From Paenibacillus sp. FSL K6-3182 (GTDB lineage Bacteria > Bacillota > Bacilli > Paenibacillales > Paenibacillaceae), in assembly GCF_037976325.1 (NCBI RefSeq), contig NZ_CP150265.1, forward strand, positions 1,130,001 to 1,194,000: a stretch of 64,000 nucleotides of DNA, given 5' to 3'. The position numbers and the translations under genes were made by a program. The notes beneath the pieces are model-generated. The model did not search any database. It saw nothing but the letters and a program-made list of their open reading frames with translations, and was not told the origin of the DNA. Positions 34,443-43,439 of the stretch are shown here, piece after piece. Numbering within the stretch: the stretch's first letter is position 1; each line of letters starts with the position of its first letter.

Positions 34443-37400
34443 TTATTTGCTCGCTAATCCCAAATTATCAAGCAATCTCATCACTGCTACGACTGCCTGT
34501 GCTTTCGTCACTTTCGCCTGAGGATCAAATTTCGTCTCGGATACGCCTTGCAAAATTTGCTCTTTAACTAACAGTGCAACAGAAGCTTTAGCATAGGAAG
34601 ATATAGAAGCTTGATCACGGAAAGACTCAAGCAACGCTGCATCACCGTCTGCCGTACGATCAATCAGCTTCATCACTTTTGCCAAAATGACTGCCATGTC
34701 CTGACGAGTAATCGTACCGTTCGGATCAAATAGCTGCTCGCTCTTGCCAGTAATGATGCCTAATTCCTTAGCTAATGCAATATCTCCAGCATATTTGGAA
34801 TCTGCCGCTACATCATCAAATGGAGCGCCTTCTACTTTTGGCACGATGCCGAGGCCTCTGCTGATCATGGAAATAAATTCAGCCCTAGTGATGATCGTGT
34901 TTCCTCCGAATTGTTCATTCGATTGTCCAAAAACGATTAATTTTGCTGCTGCACGCTCGATATGGTTTTTGTTCCATTCAGCCGTCACGTCTTTGAAGAC
35001 GAAGCTGGATTCGACAATGGTATAGATGCTGTTGCCGTTGCTGACCAGATGAGCGGTAAATCCGCCTTTATCGTCTTTTTTGAACACCGTATGGAGTGGA
35101 CGGAATTGATTTGTGCCAGGCAAGTAAACAACACCGTTTGCACGGTTTGTATCTATATCTTTAGCATTCAATTGATAAATACGGGTGAAAACAGACTTGC
35201 CAAAATCAGTGACTTCCTCATATTTGTTGTCAGCTGTCAGCTTATAAATTTTAAAGTCAAGCGACGAAACTTTTAGCGTATAGCCATTCTTTTTTGCCAA
35301 TTGTTCTATTGCAGCTGCTTCGCTCGCAGTCGGTGGAGTAATCGAAATTTTGATATCTGATTTCAGGTGAATCGCATGGGCTGGAATGACATAGGTAACT
35401 CCGTTCCAGATGATGGACAAATTCGCCTTATCGTTTTTGCTGGCAAGTGCTGCAATAACTTCCTTAGGAAGGATGACATCCACTTGGGCTGCATCGTTGC
35501 CGACAGTCACTTTTAGCTCGGCGGAGCTAGCCGCTCCAATCGTTTGAATAGCCGCATCTTTCAAAATCGTAACGGTCCACTTGCCGCCGGATTTCGTAAC
35601 GTTGGAATCAAGCTCATTTTTATCTTTGACCGCTTGCGGGTTCCCAGATGACGACTCTGGCGGAGCCGTGTAATCTAATGTTTTTGCCTCTAGTTTTGTC
35701 ATTTCGGACTTTTCGATTATCTCATCCTCATTTTTAGTAATGGCTACTACACCAATGAAATAGGTCGTACTGTGCGTCAGTTGCGTAAACGTGTAGTTTG
35801 TAGCAGTTGTAGATTCCACCAATTTATCACCCAGATAAACGTCATACCCAGCTGCTTTCGGAGAAACTGTCCATTGAACGCTAATCGCGTCATAGGTTGA
35901 ACTCGTAACCGTGAGATGAGCTGGAGATATTACGCCTGCTGTACTTACAACCAGTGCACTGCTTGCAGGAGAAACCTCTGTAATGTTATTGCCGTCTTTT
36001 CTGATACTGAGCACGGTAACGGTGTAGTCTGAGCCAAGGTTCAGCTTGTCTGCTTTAAACTGTGTATTCACTGTATAGCCTGTAAATATGGCGTTCACGA
36101 ATACTTCATAGCCAGCAGCCCCTTGGACAGCATCCCATTTAATTTCAAAGGATTGTTTGTCCGCGCTGAGCTTTGTTACATTTTGAGGAGCAGCTAGTGC
36201 GTTTTCATTCACCTTGCCGTCAATTGGAAGATCACTGATCAACTGCGTTGTAAGTGTTTTGTTGCGGTCACCGCTAATGTCCCAAGTCATAACGCCAGCC
36301 AAATCCAAGGTTTTGACAAGCGAAGTGCTATACATCATTGTCGTTTGGTCATTATAAGTAATAAACATTCCGGTTTCACTATTGTAAACATAAGCGACCT
36401 TTGAATGCTCGTTCCAGTAACGGGTATATCCGTTTTGGTCTATCATATTGTTCTCAACCTCGGCAAAATCGAACTTACCGCTCTCCCATGATCCATAAGG
36501 AATGGATGTGCAGTTTTGATATTCACCGTTTGCGGAACAACCCTTCCAGCCTATTCCATAATAAGGAACACCCATGTTTAGTTTAAAAGCCGGAACGCCG
36601 CCGTTCAAATGACCAAGCAGGGCGCCTCTAACATTGTTGCGCTTCGCAGAGGCTCTTACATTATTAGGGTCTTGATAGAGAGGCGAATTATGGAAAGCTC
36701 GCAGTTCCCAGCTTCCGCTATAGTCATAGCTCATAATGTTGATCATATCTAGGTATTGAACAGAATTTGCGAAGTCAGCATTGACTACGAAATCATCTCC
36801 TTGACCGGATGCGATGGTGAGCAAATAATATTTGCCATCGATGGAGCCGGCTGCATCAAGCGCTGCACGAACGGTTTGCATGAGAAGAGTGAAGTTTTGT
36901 TTATCCTCTGGACGATTGATATTATCCGATTCTCCGCCCTCAACCGGATATTCCCAGTCGATATCGAGTCCATCCATCTTATACGTACGCAAATATTTAA
37001 CGACGGAATTCGCAAACGTACGACGTGTGACTTCAGATGCAGCCATGTCGGAGAAATGATTGGAGAATGTCCAGCCGCCTACGGAAGCCATCAGCTTCAG
37101 CTCAGGGTTATTATTTTTAATTTTGTTAAAAGCAGCAAGCTGCTCAATATCGACCTTCTGGTCTCCAAGCACAAGCTCTCCGTCGAAAACATAATTCGCT
37201 TGCAGTGGAATGTCTTTATTTTGGCAAGCTACACCGTTTGAACCAACTTTACGCCAGCATATATCGGAAAAGGCGTAATTGAGATGTGTAAGCTGTGAAA
37301 CATCGATGTCTTCTGGAAAGTATTGACGATTATTGTCATAGGAAAACCAGCTGCCGTAATAGGTGAAATTAGTGTAGTCCGCACCTGGAATCGTCGTTGC

Positions 37401-38708
37401 TGCGCTGCTGGCAGCTGATTTCCATAGCGCATTTTTGGCTGCAACTGTAAAACTGTAGGATTTGCCTTCTGTTAAACCCTCAGCAACATACCGATTGGAA
37501 TCGCTGGAGCCGATAAGCTTGCCTGCTTCATAGATGTCGTAGCTCGTTGCGCCAGGGGTCGGTGCCCAGCCTAGAGAAGCGGTTGTGCGGTTGGCTGTAA
37601 TGACTTGAAGATCGAGCGGCACCGCAAGCTCGCCCCATTTGATTTCTAAAGGCGGACCGTTAACCGGATCTTTGCCGGAAGCGCCATTTTGCGCGCCAAC
37701 CATAAATTTGTAGATGCTGCCTGCTGTAAGTCCTCCTTCTGGGAACGTATAGATGAATGTGTCGGAGCCATTCCATATTCCGCCTTTCCAACCACCGTTA
37801 ACATAGAAGTCATAGCCGTTGGCATCAGGACTGCCTGACCATTTGAACGTAATATTGGATGATGTAATATCGCTTACCTTTAAATATTGAGGAGGCGTTA
37901 ATGGCGGTTCTTTATATTCACTTGTATCCTTTGGCGTAGTGAAAGTAATCGAATTGCTCTTCTGTTTATCTGTTAGATTAGCATATTGCGTACCGTTCGG
38001 ACCTAAGAAGAAGGTATATTTGGTTTCTTCCTTTAATCCGCCAATCGTGCTGCCTCCTACTTGCGTGAAGCCGGAATAAGGATCTTTGTTAAGAGGAGGA
38101 TTCTCGGGATTCCAAACCCAGTAATCATCCAGCTTATGCGCAGGATCAAAGGTAACGGTTACCGTATTATGTGTAACATTCACAATACTTAGGTTGCTAG
38201 GCCCTGGATTGCCAGTCGGCTCATTGGAAGGCTCGCCGGCAAGTGTCGTAAATTCAACGTAGTTGCTTCGCAACACCCGCGTGTAAGGTCTCTTGTACCA
38301 AGTGGTATACAGTTTGTACGTCGTATTAGGCTGCAAGTTTTGCAGCTCCACACTGCCGCCTTTCCCTGTAGCTAAATAGTTGTTTATATCTTCTTTTGTT
38401 GGATTAGCAGGATCTGGAGCTACGTAGTACCATACATCAACGTCAGCTTGCTCTGGATGAACATCCCATTTAAGCTGTGCACTCGTCGCAGTGATGGAAT
38501 CGGTTACAACAGTTAGGTTTTGAGGGACGGGAGGGGCTGCCTCATAGACAGCATCCGTTACGGCTCGAGCAGCTTCGTTCACTGCGGGCAACGCTGCTTC
38601 ATTCCCATAGGCTGTTGTTGTGTCAAGGAAAGGAGATACGAGAAGTGCGAGACACATAAACATAATGACAAACTTCATTCCTTTATTTCTTGCAAAAATA
38701 TTCACCAT
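34443..38708 (-). CDS. Secreted SLH-anchored GH18 chitinase with fibronectin III modules
   Basis: About 1421 residues. A signal peptide (MKFVIMFMCLALLVSPFLDT) precedes three or four Fn3-like modules (to residue about 440), then a GH18 barrel (about 445-830) with YGSWFSYDNN, KLMASVGGWTFSNHF, the catalytic DGLDIDWEYP (Glu donor), MINIMSYDYSGSW and GVMTWDISGD. Two more Fn3 modules follow, then a linker domain, and three SLH repeats at the end (FKDVTAEWNKNHIERAA, FDDVAADSKYAGDIALAKEL, FRDQASISSYAKASVALLVK). It therefore degrades chitin while held on the cell wall. AGAGGTGAT just upstream supports the ATG at 38708 over the longer frame starting at 38750. It is far larger than a bare GH18 enzyme. 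Appears monocistronic. Confidence 0.92.
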   Translation of the reverse strand: MVNIFARNKGMKFVIMFMCLALLVSPFLDTTTAYGNEAALPAVNEAARAVTDAVYEAAPPVPQNLTVVTDSITATSAQLKWDVHPEQADVDVWYYVAPDPANPTKEDINNYLATGKGGSVELQNLQPNTTYKLYTTWYKRPYTRVLRSNYVEFTTLAGEPSNEPTGNPGPSNLSIVNVTHNTVTVTFDPAHKLDDYWVWNPENPPLNKDPYSGFTQVGGSTIGGLKEETKYTFFLGPNGTQYANLTDKQKSNSITFTTPKDTSEYKEPPLTPPQYLKVSDITSSNITFKWSGSPDANGYDFYVNGGWKGGIWNGSDTFIYTFPEGGLTAGSIYKFMVGAQNGASGKDPVNGPPLEIKWGELAVPLDLQVITANRTTASLGWAPTPGATSYDIYEAGKLIGSSDSNRYVAEGLTEGKSYSFTVAAKNALWKSAASSAATTIPGADYTNFTYYGSWFSYDNNRQYFPEDIDVSQLTHLNYAFSDICWRKVGSNGVACQNKDIPLQANYVFDGELVLGDQKVDIEQLAAFNKIKNNNPELKLMASVGGWTFSNHFSDMAASEVTRRTFANSVVKYLRTYKMDGLDIDWEYPVEGGESDNINRPEDKQNFTLLMQTVRAALDAAGSIDGKYYLLTIASGQGDDFVVNADFANSVQYLDMINIMSYDYSGSWELRAFHNSPLYQDPNNVRASAKRNNVRGALLGHLNGGVPAFKLNMGVPYYGIGWKGCSANGEYQNCTSIPYGSWESGKFDFAEVENNMIDQNGYTRYWNEHSKVAYVYNSETGMFITYNDQTTMMYSTSLVKTLDLAGVMTWDISGDRNKTLTTQLISDLPIDGKVNENALAAPQNVTKLSADKQSFEIKWDAVQGAAGYEVFVNAIFTGYTVNTQFKADKLNLGSDYTVTVLSIRKDGNNITEVSPASSALVVSTAGVISPAHLTVTSSTYDAISVQWTVSPKAAGYDVYLGDKLVESTTATNYTFTQLTHSTTYFIGVVAITKNEDEIIEKSEMTKLEAKTLDYTAPPESSSGNPQAVKDKNELDSNVTKSGGKWTVTILKDAAIQTIGAASSAELKVTVGNDAAQVDVILPKEVIAALASKNDKANLSIIWNGVTYVIPAHAIHLKSDIKISITPPTASEAAAIEQLAKKNGYTLKVSSLDFKIYKLTADNKYEEVTDFGKSVFTRIYQLNAKDIDTNRANGVVYLPGTNQFRPLHTVFKKDDKGGFTAHLVSNGNSIYTIVESSFVFKDVTAEWNKNHIERAAAKLIVFGQSNEQFGGNTIITRAEFISMISRGLGIVPKVEGAPFDDVAADSKYAGDIALAKELGIITGKSEQLFDPNGTITRQDMAVILAKVMKLIDRTADGDAALLESFRDQASISSYAKASVALLVKEQILQGVSETKFDPQAKVTKAQAVVAVMRLLDNLGLASK

Positions 38709-38715
38709 ATCACCT

Positions 38716-38859
38716 CTAATTTTCATAGTCGAACATTGCAGCATTAGCATTCATGTGCAAGTCTGGGTGTGGTTGTTTTCTCAATGTGTTACGGAGTATT
38801 TTGAGCGGGTTCTTGCTTTTCCGAGACCGAATTTGGCAGTCACAATCACCAACTGTCAC
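38716..38859 (-). CDS. Possible 47-codon leader frame upstream of the chitinase
   Basis: A GTG-initiated frame (VTVGDCDCQIRSRKSKNPLK at the start, MNANAAMFDYEN at the end) stops inside the chitinase ribosome-binding site. A full anti-16S match AGGAGGTGAT (38883-38892) lies 24 bases before the GTG, too far for normal initiation. It could be a leader peptide or chance. Confidence 0.25.
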   Translation of the reverse strand: MTVGDCDCQIRSRKSKNPLKILRNTLRKQPHPDLHMNANAAMFDYEN

Positions 38860-39169
38860 GGAATTAAAAGGGGATAATTTGGTATCACCTCCTGCAAAGC
38901 TTGCATTTAATTTGTATAACTATTCCTAGCATGAGACGTTGATTTCATGAAAGGAAGGGGTAAATTACGATGATAAAAGGGGAATATTTTACAAAAATAT
39001 AATAAAAAAGGGATATTCCGCACAGGAAATAGAGGTTTAACTCGATCTTTAAAAACAACATCGAGTGAAACCCATAGCATGCGAGAAAAAAGCATTTTGA
39101 ACGGTCATTGTTGTAGTTGTGATAAAATGAAAGAGATTCAGAAATAACCTAATAGAAATGATGGTCGCT

Positions 39170-39823
39170 ATGAAAATCGAATTTGAAAATCATATCATTG
39201 AGTTTAATGTTGAATATGCCAATAGAAAAAAGATATATATCCAAATGGACTCATTGGGATTCATAACCGTGAAGGCTCCCAATGGAACAACGGAAGAGAA
39301 TGTCATGCGGGCCGTGCAGCAGCATGGTAAACAGCTCACTCAGAGATTGCAGCAGATCGCGAAGGTTCGAGATACCCCGAAGACAAAAGAATATCAAGAG
39401 CAAGGAAAATTCCTTCACCTTGGAAAAGAGTACTTTCTTCATGAATTGATCGACACAGCTGATCTGAGTGAAGAGGAGTTAAAAATCAATCTTAAAAAGT
39501 TTTATTTTGCAAGCTGTAAGAAAATCATTGGAGAACGAATCAAACGATATCAAGAGCAGCTGAAAGTAAAACATAAAAGCTTCGAAATCGAAGAGTCAAG
39601 AACGAAGTGGGGAAGCTGCAGCTCAAGTAAAAAATTAACCTTTAATTACCGACTGGCGATGGCTCCGCTTGAGGTGATCGATTATGTCGTCATCCATGAG
39701 CTTTGCCATCTGACGCATATGAATCATGATCGTTCCTTCTGGAGACGAGTGGGCAGCATTATGCCGGATTACAAAGAGAAGGAAGAGTTTCTAGCAAAAC
39801 ATGGTCAAGCTATGACACTGTAA
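39170..39823 (+). CDS. YgjP-like (DUF45) zinc metallopeptidase
   Basis: A 217-residue SprT/M48-related protein. The zinc site is H176-E-L-C-H180 in VVIHELCHLTHMNHD, preceded by the typical SRTKWGSCSSSKKLTFNYRL. Role unknown; often linked to type I restriction loci or stand-alone. The ATG at 39158 is also in frame, but MKIEFENHIIEFN from 39170 matches the family start. A decayed partial copy sits at 18876-19051. Confidence 0.87.
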   Translation: MKIEFENHIIEFNVEYANRKKIYIQMDSLGFITVKAPNGTTEENVMRAVQQHGKQLTQRLQQIAKVRDTPKTKEYQEQGKFLHLGKEYFLHELIDTADLSEEELKINLKKFYFASCKKIIGERIKRYQEQLKVKHKSFEIEESRTKWGSCSSSKKLTFNYRLAMAPLEVIDYVVIHELCHLTHMNHDRSFWRRVGSIMPDYKEKEEFLAKHGQAMTL

Positions 39824-39836
39824 TCAAGATAACTTG

Positions 39837-39860
39837 CCTCCCGTCAAAGGGAGGTTTTTT
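39837..39860 (+). terminator. Rho-independent terminator
   Basis: CCTCCC-GTCAAA-GGGAGG followed by six T, 13 bp after the peptidase stop. Confidence 0.85.
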
Positions 39861-39984
39861 GCTGTATCTCTATTATATCGTCTATTTTTCAAATGGTTAT
39901 GTTTACTTCTTATACATACTAATGATTTTTATCACTAATCGAGGGAAATCGTGAACATTAGATGCAGCGTGCTTTATTTCCGTT

Positions 39985-40527
39985 CTAGCCTTGCTGTCTC
40001 CGCAGGTAATTTTCGTATTCAACGGTAAACTCGAGTGCTTGCTCGAAGTCTGGAGACAGCAGAGAAAGTGCCGCTATTACATCTGCTTTCGATGTGGCGC
40101 TTAATGCGATGATTTGAGGTTGGCGAGGAATACGGAACATCGTATGATCGTGAAATGTGATGGTGACGACGGTTCCTATTGCCTCGTCATTGGAGGAATA
40201 AACCGTGCTCCACATCCAACGCTGCTGGTCGGTTTCCTCCGCATTTCCCCATTCCCGCGACAGGTCGAAATGGCCTGGAAGTTTGGGTTCGAGATGGAAA
40301 CCGGACTCTTTAAATTGCCTATGAACAGGGAGGAACATCAGATTGAGAAATGTTCCATAAGCAGCATCTCCTGCCTCGCTATAAGCTTTTTGCAGTATAT
40401 CTTGATGGTTTAGAAGGATGGATTCCCAGCTCTCATTAATATGATTTGTAATGTAGCTTGCAATCGCTGCAATGGTACTTTCATCACTTTCCTCAAGAAA
40501 TGCTTGTAATGGATTTGTATGCTTCAT
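39985..40527 (-). CDS. Hypothetical protein, 180 residues
   Basis: A soluble protein starting MKHTNPLQAFLEESDESTIA, helical in the first 70 residues and then beta-rich (QQRWMWSTVYSSNDEAIGTV). AAAGGGGAT precedes the ATG. I do not recognise the family. It is isolated between two plus-strand genes. Confidence 0.7.
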   Translation of the reverse strand: MKHTNPLQAFLEESDESTIAAIASYITNHINESWESILLNHQDILQKAYSEAGDAAYGTFLNLMFLPVHRQFKESGFHLEPKLPGHFDLSREWGNAEETDQQRWMWSTVYSSNDEAIGTVVTITFHDHTMFRIPRQPQIIALSATSKADVIAALSLLSPDFEQALEFTVEYENYLRRQQG

Positions 40528-40788
40528 ACGTTATCCCCTTTCAATTTCCTTCGATTTTTGGAGTTACATTTCAATCTTACAACATTCATGCAAATGAAAA
40601 GGTTTGACGTATTTTTCTTAGAAGCAACGGGTCTTTAATGAACAAAACCTTATCATGTAGGTTTAATCTTCAAAAAATATAGCAAGACGATAAATGAAAT
40701 TGTAATGAAAAATGCGAAACATAATGTGCTTAAAAACGCAATAAACAGGGTACATTCATACAAAGACGAATTCAGGGAGGTAGTACCC

Positions 40789-40911
40789 ATGAGCAAGAAA
40801 AAACTATTGATAACTGCAATTGGAGCTGGCGTCACTTATTTAATGAAAAACAAGGATGCGCGAGATAAGCTTGTCCATACGCTGCAAAATTTCAGGAAAA
40901 AGAATCGTTAA
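40789..40911 (+). CDS. Small basic protein, 40 residues
   Basis: Starts MSKKKLLITAIGAGVTYLMK and ends NFRKKNR: one hydrophobic segment and a basic tail, suggesting membrane association. GGGAGG at 40776-40781, seven bases upstream, decides this start over a longer frame from 40705. Not recognised. Confidence 0.6.
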   Translation: MSKKKLLITAIGAGVTYLMKNKDARDKLVHTLQNFRKKNR

Positions 40912-40992
40912 TGGAATGATCGATAGTGGGCTCGGCAAATCAGCTTAGATGACAATTGGAAAAGAGAACGACTAGTTGGCTTCGATCATTTA

Positions 40993-41001
40993 TGGTAAGA
41001 T
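40993..41001 (+). promoter_or_regulatory. Extended -10 promoter candidate
   Basis: TGGTAAGAT is an extended -10 (TGnTAnnAT). It would start transcription near 41008, upstream of the hairpin at 41040-41076 and 113 bp before the GNAT gene. Confidence 0.35.
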
Positions 41002-41039
41002 GTCTAAGACTAATAAACGATAAAAAATCAATCAATAGG

Positions 41040-41076
41040 AGAAGCAGGGTACAAGATGATACCCTGCTTCTTTTTG
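41040..41076 (+). terminator. Terminator or attenuator upstream of a GNAT gene
   Basis: AGAAGCAGGGTA / TACCCTGCTTCT with an eight-base loop, then TTTTG. It is 130 bp after the small basic gene and 31 bp before the ribosome-binding site of the GNAT gene. Confidence 0.8.
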
Positions 41077-41120
41077 TTTGGAAACGTTATATGCTTTGAG
41101 TAGCATAAAGGAGATTGAAA

Positions 41121-41597
41121 ATGCCTACTATAATTGCAAAACCATTTGATCAAGAAATGCAAAACCTGTTAAGCGATATACACACTGCCTATCACGCAGG
41201 GGAGCTTAGCCAAAAGGATAAATCAGAGCTTCCGGAAAACATATACGTCATCGAGGCTGAGGACGAGATGGTTGGATACGGAGTCGTTTGGGAGTACGAT
41301 AACGCCAAGCAGCTGATTCAGAAAGCAGAACAAGATTATTTTAACGATGATGAGAAGTATTTGGAGCGGGACTTTTATATTGAGATTAAAAACAAAAAGA
41401 ACTTTGTATTTATAGAAGCACTTGATGTTTTAAAGGAATTTGAAGGCAAGGGTTACGCTGCTGCCTTTATTCAATGGGTTAAAGCAAAATATCCGAATAA
41501 AAAGATGTATGTATATACGTTGGATAAAACAAGGAACTTTTGGTATAAGCAAGGCTTTGAGCCTTTGGGAAACACCGTTTGGATGACTTTTAATTAA
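41121..41597 (+). CDS. GNAT family N-acetyltransferase
   Basis: A 158-residue acetyltransferase: NIYVIEAEDEMVGYGVVWEY, FVFIEALDVLKEFEGKGYAA (EGKGYAAAF is the acetyl-CoA loop) and NFWYKQGFEPLGNTVWMTF. AAAGGAGAT at 41107-41115 selects the ATG at 41121 over a TTG two codons earlier. Substrate unknown. Confidence 0.82.
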   Translation: MPTIIAKPFDQEMQNLLSDIHTAYHAGELSQKDKSELPENIYVIEAEDEMVGYGVVWEYDNAKQLIQKAEQDYFNDDEKYLERDFYIEIKNKKNFVFIEALDVLKEFEGKGYAAAFIQWVKAKYPNKKMYVYTLDKTRNFWYKQGFEPLGNTVWMTFN

Positions 41598-41665
41598 AGG
41601 TTGAAAAATGGGCCTAGGCTACTGTCTCAAGGATAGAGGTTTATGTCGATTATATCGTTTTATTA

Positions 41666-41674
41666 TGCTATACT
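41666..41674 (+). promoter_or_regulatory. Extended -10 promoter of the DEAD-box gene
   Basis: TGCTATACT is an extended -10; the -35 is poor. It implies a leader of about 90 bases before the helicase start, not unusual for cold-induced RNA helicase genes. Confidence 0.4.
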
Positions 41675-41770
41675 TACTTGTTATGTCTTAAAGGAACGGT
41701 TTTTGGAAATGCTATGCGATTATAAAAGCAGCATGATTGAGAATATAAGGCTTCAAATGAAGGAGAAAAG

Positions 41771-42916
41771 ATGACTTTTAATGATCTAAATTTTAGCCCT
41801 GCAATTCTGAAGGCGCTAACCAAGGAAAACTACACGAAGCCTACGCCTATTCAGGAGCAGGCTATTCCCGTAGTACTAGCGGGCAAAGATTTGTTTGGCT
41901 GCGCTCAGACAGGGACAGGGAAAACGGCTGCATTCGCATTACCCATCATTCAGTTATTAAGCGGCCAACCTACTAAACCGGGGGCACAGCGACGTATTCG
42001 CTCATTGATTTTGACTCCTACAAGAGAGCTTGCCCTCCAGATAGAAGAAAACATGCGTGCATACGGACAATTTACCGACTTGCGCAGTGTAGCTATCGTG
42101 GGCGGCGTTTCACAGAAGGTTCAGGAGCGTGCACTTCGACAAGGCGCTGATGTTATTATTGCCACTCCAGGCAGACTTATCGATCTTATTAATCAAAAGT
42201 TTGTTGATTTGCAATATGTACAAATATTAGTGCTTGATGAAGCAGATCGAATGCTCGATATGGGCTTTATCCACGATGTGAAGAGAATCATCGCCAAAAT
42301 GCCAAGAAAAAAGCAAACACTCTTTTTCTCGGCTACGATGCCTCCAGAAATTTCGAAGCTTGTCAAAACGCTGCTTGTTAATCCGGCGAAAGTGGAAATA
42401 ACTCCAGCTTCCTCAACAGTGGATCGAATAGAGCAATCTGTCTATTTTGTAGATAAAGGTAATAAACAAGATTTATTGAATGACCTGCTGCAGGATAAAT
42501 CCATCGCTTCGGCGCTTGTATTTACTCGAACGAAGCATGGTGCAGATCGTGTAGTGCGCGGACTGACTAAAGTGAATATTTCTGCACAGGCTATTCATGG
42601 AAACAAGTCTCAAAATGCCCGCCAAAATGCGTTAACTAATTTTAGAAGCGGTGCAACTCGAGTACTGGTTGCCACAGATATTGCGGCGAGAGGTATCGAT
42701 ATTGACGAGCTTTCGCATGTCATTAATTTCAACCTTCCTAATATTTCAGAAACGTATGTTCATCGCATTGGCCGTACAGGCAGAGCTGGTTTAAGTGGAA
42801 TCGCCATCTCTTTTTGCGAAGTGGATGAAATTCCTTATTTGAAGGATATTGAGAAAATGATTCGCAAAACTATACCTGTAGTAACCGAACGTCCTGATGG
42901 GGTTCTGATCAGTTAA
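41771..42916 (+). CDS. DEAD-box ATP-dependent RNA helicase, RhlE-like
   Basis: A 381-residue minimal DEAD-box helicase with all core motifs: F and Q motif (FNDLNFSPAIL, KPTPIQEQAI), motif I AQTGTGKT at 45-52, PTRELALQ, ATPGR, DEAD at 156-159, SAT, FTRTKHGADR, ATDIAARGIDI and HRIGRTGRAG. The short C-terminus without a basic tail is typical of RhlE-type Bacillota proteins. It remodels RNA in the cytoplasm, usually at ribosome assembly or in mRNA decay. GAAGGAG precedes the ATG. A small acidic gene follows 47 bp downstream. Confidence 0.93.
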   Translation: MTFNDLNFSPAILKALTKENYTKPTPIQEQAIPVVLAGKDLFGCAQTGTGKTAAFALPIIQLLSGQPTKPGAQRRIRSLILTPTRELALQIEENMRAYGQFTDLRSVAIVGGVSQKVQERALRQGADVIIATPGRLIDLINQKFVDLQYVQILVLDEADRMLDMGFIHDVKRIIAKMPRKKQTLFFSATMPPEISKLVKTLLVNPAKVEITPASSTVDRIEQSVYFVDKGNKQDLLNDLLQDKSIASALVFTRTKHGADRVVRGLTKVNISAQAIHGNKSQNARQNALTNFRSGATRVLVATDIAARGIDIDELSHVINFNLPNISETYVHRIGRTGRAGLSGIAISFCEVDEIPYLKDIEKMIRKTIPVVTERPDGVLIS

Positions 42917-42963
42917 GCAACGAAGAAAGCCGAAATATAATAAATTGACCTAGGGGTGATCGT

Positions 42964-43269
42964 CTGAGAAAGCAAAAGCCAATGTCATTCGAAGATTTGT
43001 TGAAGGAATTGCAAGGACAGAAGTCGATTCAGGAAGATCCGAATCATGTTTCATTTGATGATTTGTTTAAAGAATCGTTTATGAGCAAGCATTCCAGCTT
43101 TACAAGCTTTAGCGCGTTTCTTGAGAAGGGCAACTTTCAAGTAGAAACAAGAGAAGATGTTCAGAACATTCCGGATGAGCTATTTGATCGTCACGTTGCA
43201 AGAGAAACGGATTTTGCCAATTGGCAGTCTATGCTCGATACAGCAACTTCGGAATACAGCGGCAAGTAA
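42964..43269 (+). CDS. Small acidic protein with a possible CTG start
   Basis: About 95-101 residues beginning MSFEDLLKELQGQKSIQEDP (ATG at 42982) with an internal echo, HVSFDDLFKESF. The only Shine-Dalgarno (AGGGGTGATC, 42952-42961) lies next to CTG at 42964 in the same frame, and about 21 bases from the ATG; an in-frame stop lies at 42946-42948. Either a rare CTG start is used or initiation at the ATG is weak. Not recognised; probably co-transcribed with the helicase. Confidence 0.6.
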   Translation: MRKQKPMSFEDLLKELQGQKSIQEDPNHVSFDDLFKESFMSKHSSFTSFSAFLEKGNFQVETREDVQNIPDELFDRHVARETDFANWQSMLDTATSEYSGK

Positions 43270-43301
43270 GTGCCAGCATTGCGTCAATTATAGGCAAGTA
43301 G

Positions 43302-43337
43302 AAGCTTGAGCCCATCGCGGCTCAAGCTTTTTTTTGT
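43302..43337 (+). terminator. Rho-independent terminator
   Basis: AAGCTTGAGCC-CATCGC-GGCTCAAGCTT followed by a run of T, 32 bp after the small acidic gene. Confidence 0.9.
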
Positions 43338-43439
43338 TTATTTTGATGTTAATTTCACATTGTAATGAGCCATTCACGCTCTGTTCATATTCCAAACGTA
43401 AACTTCAGCTATCAAGAGAAGGAATGGAGATGGTTGAAC

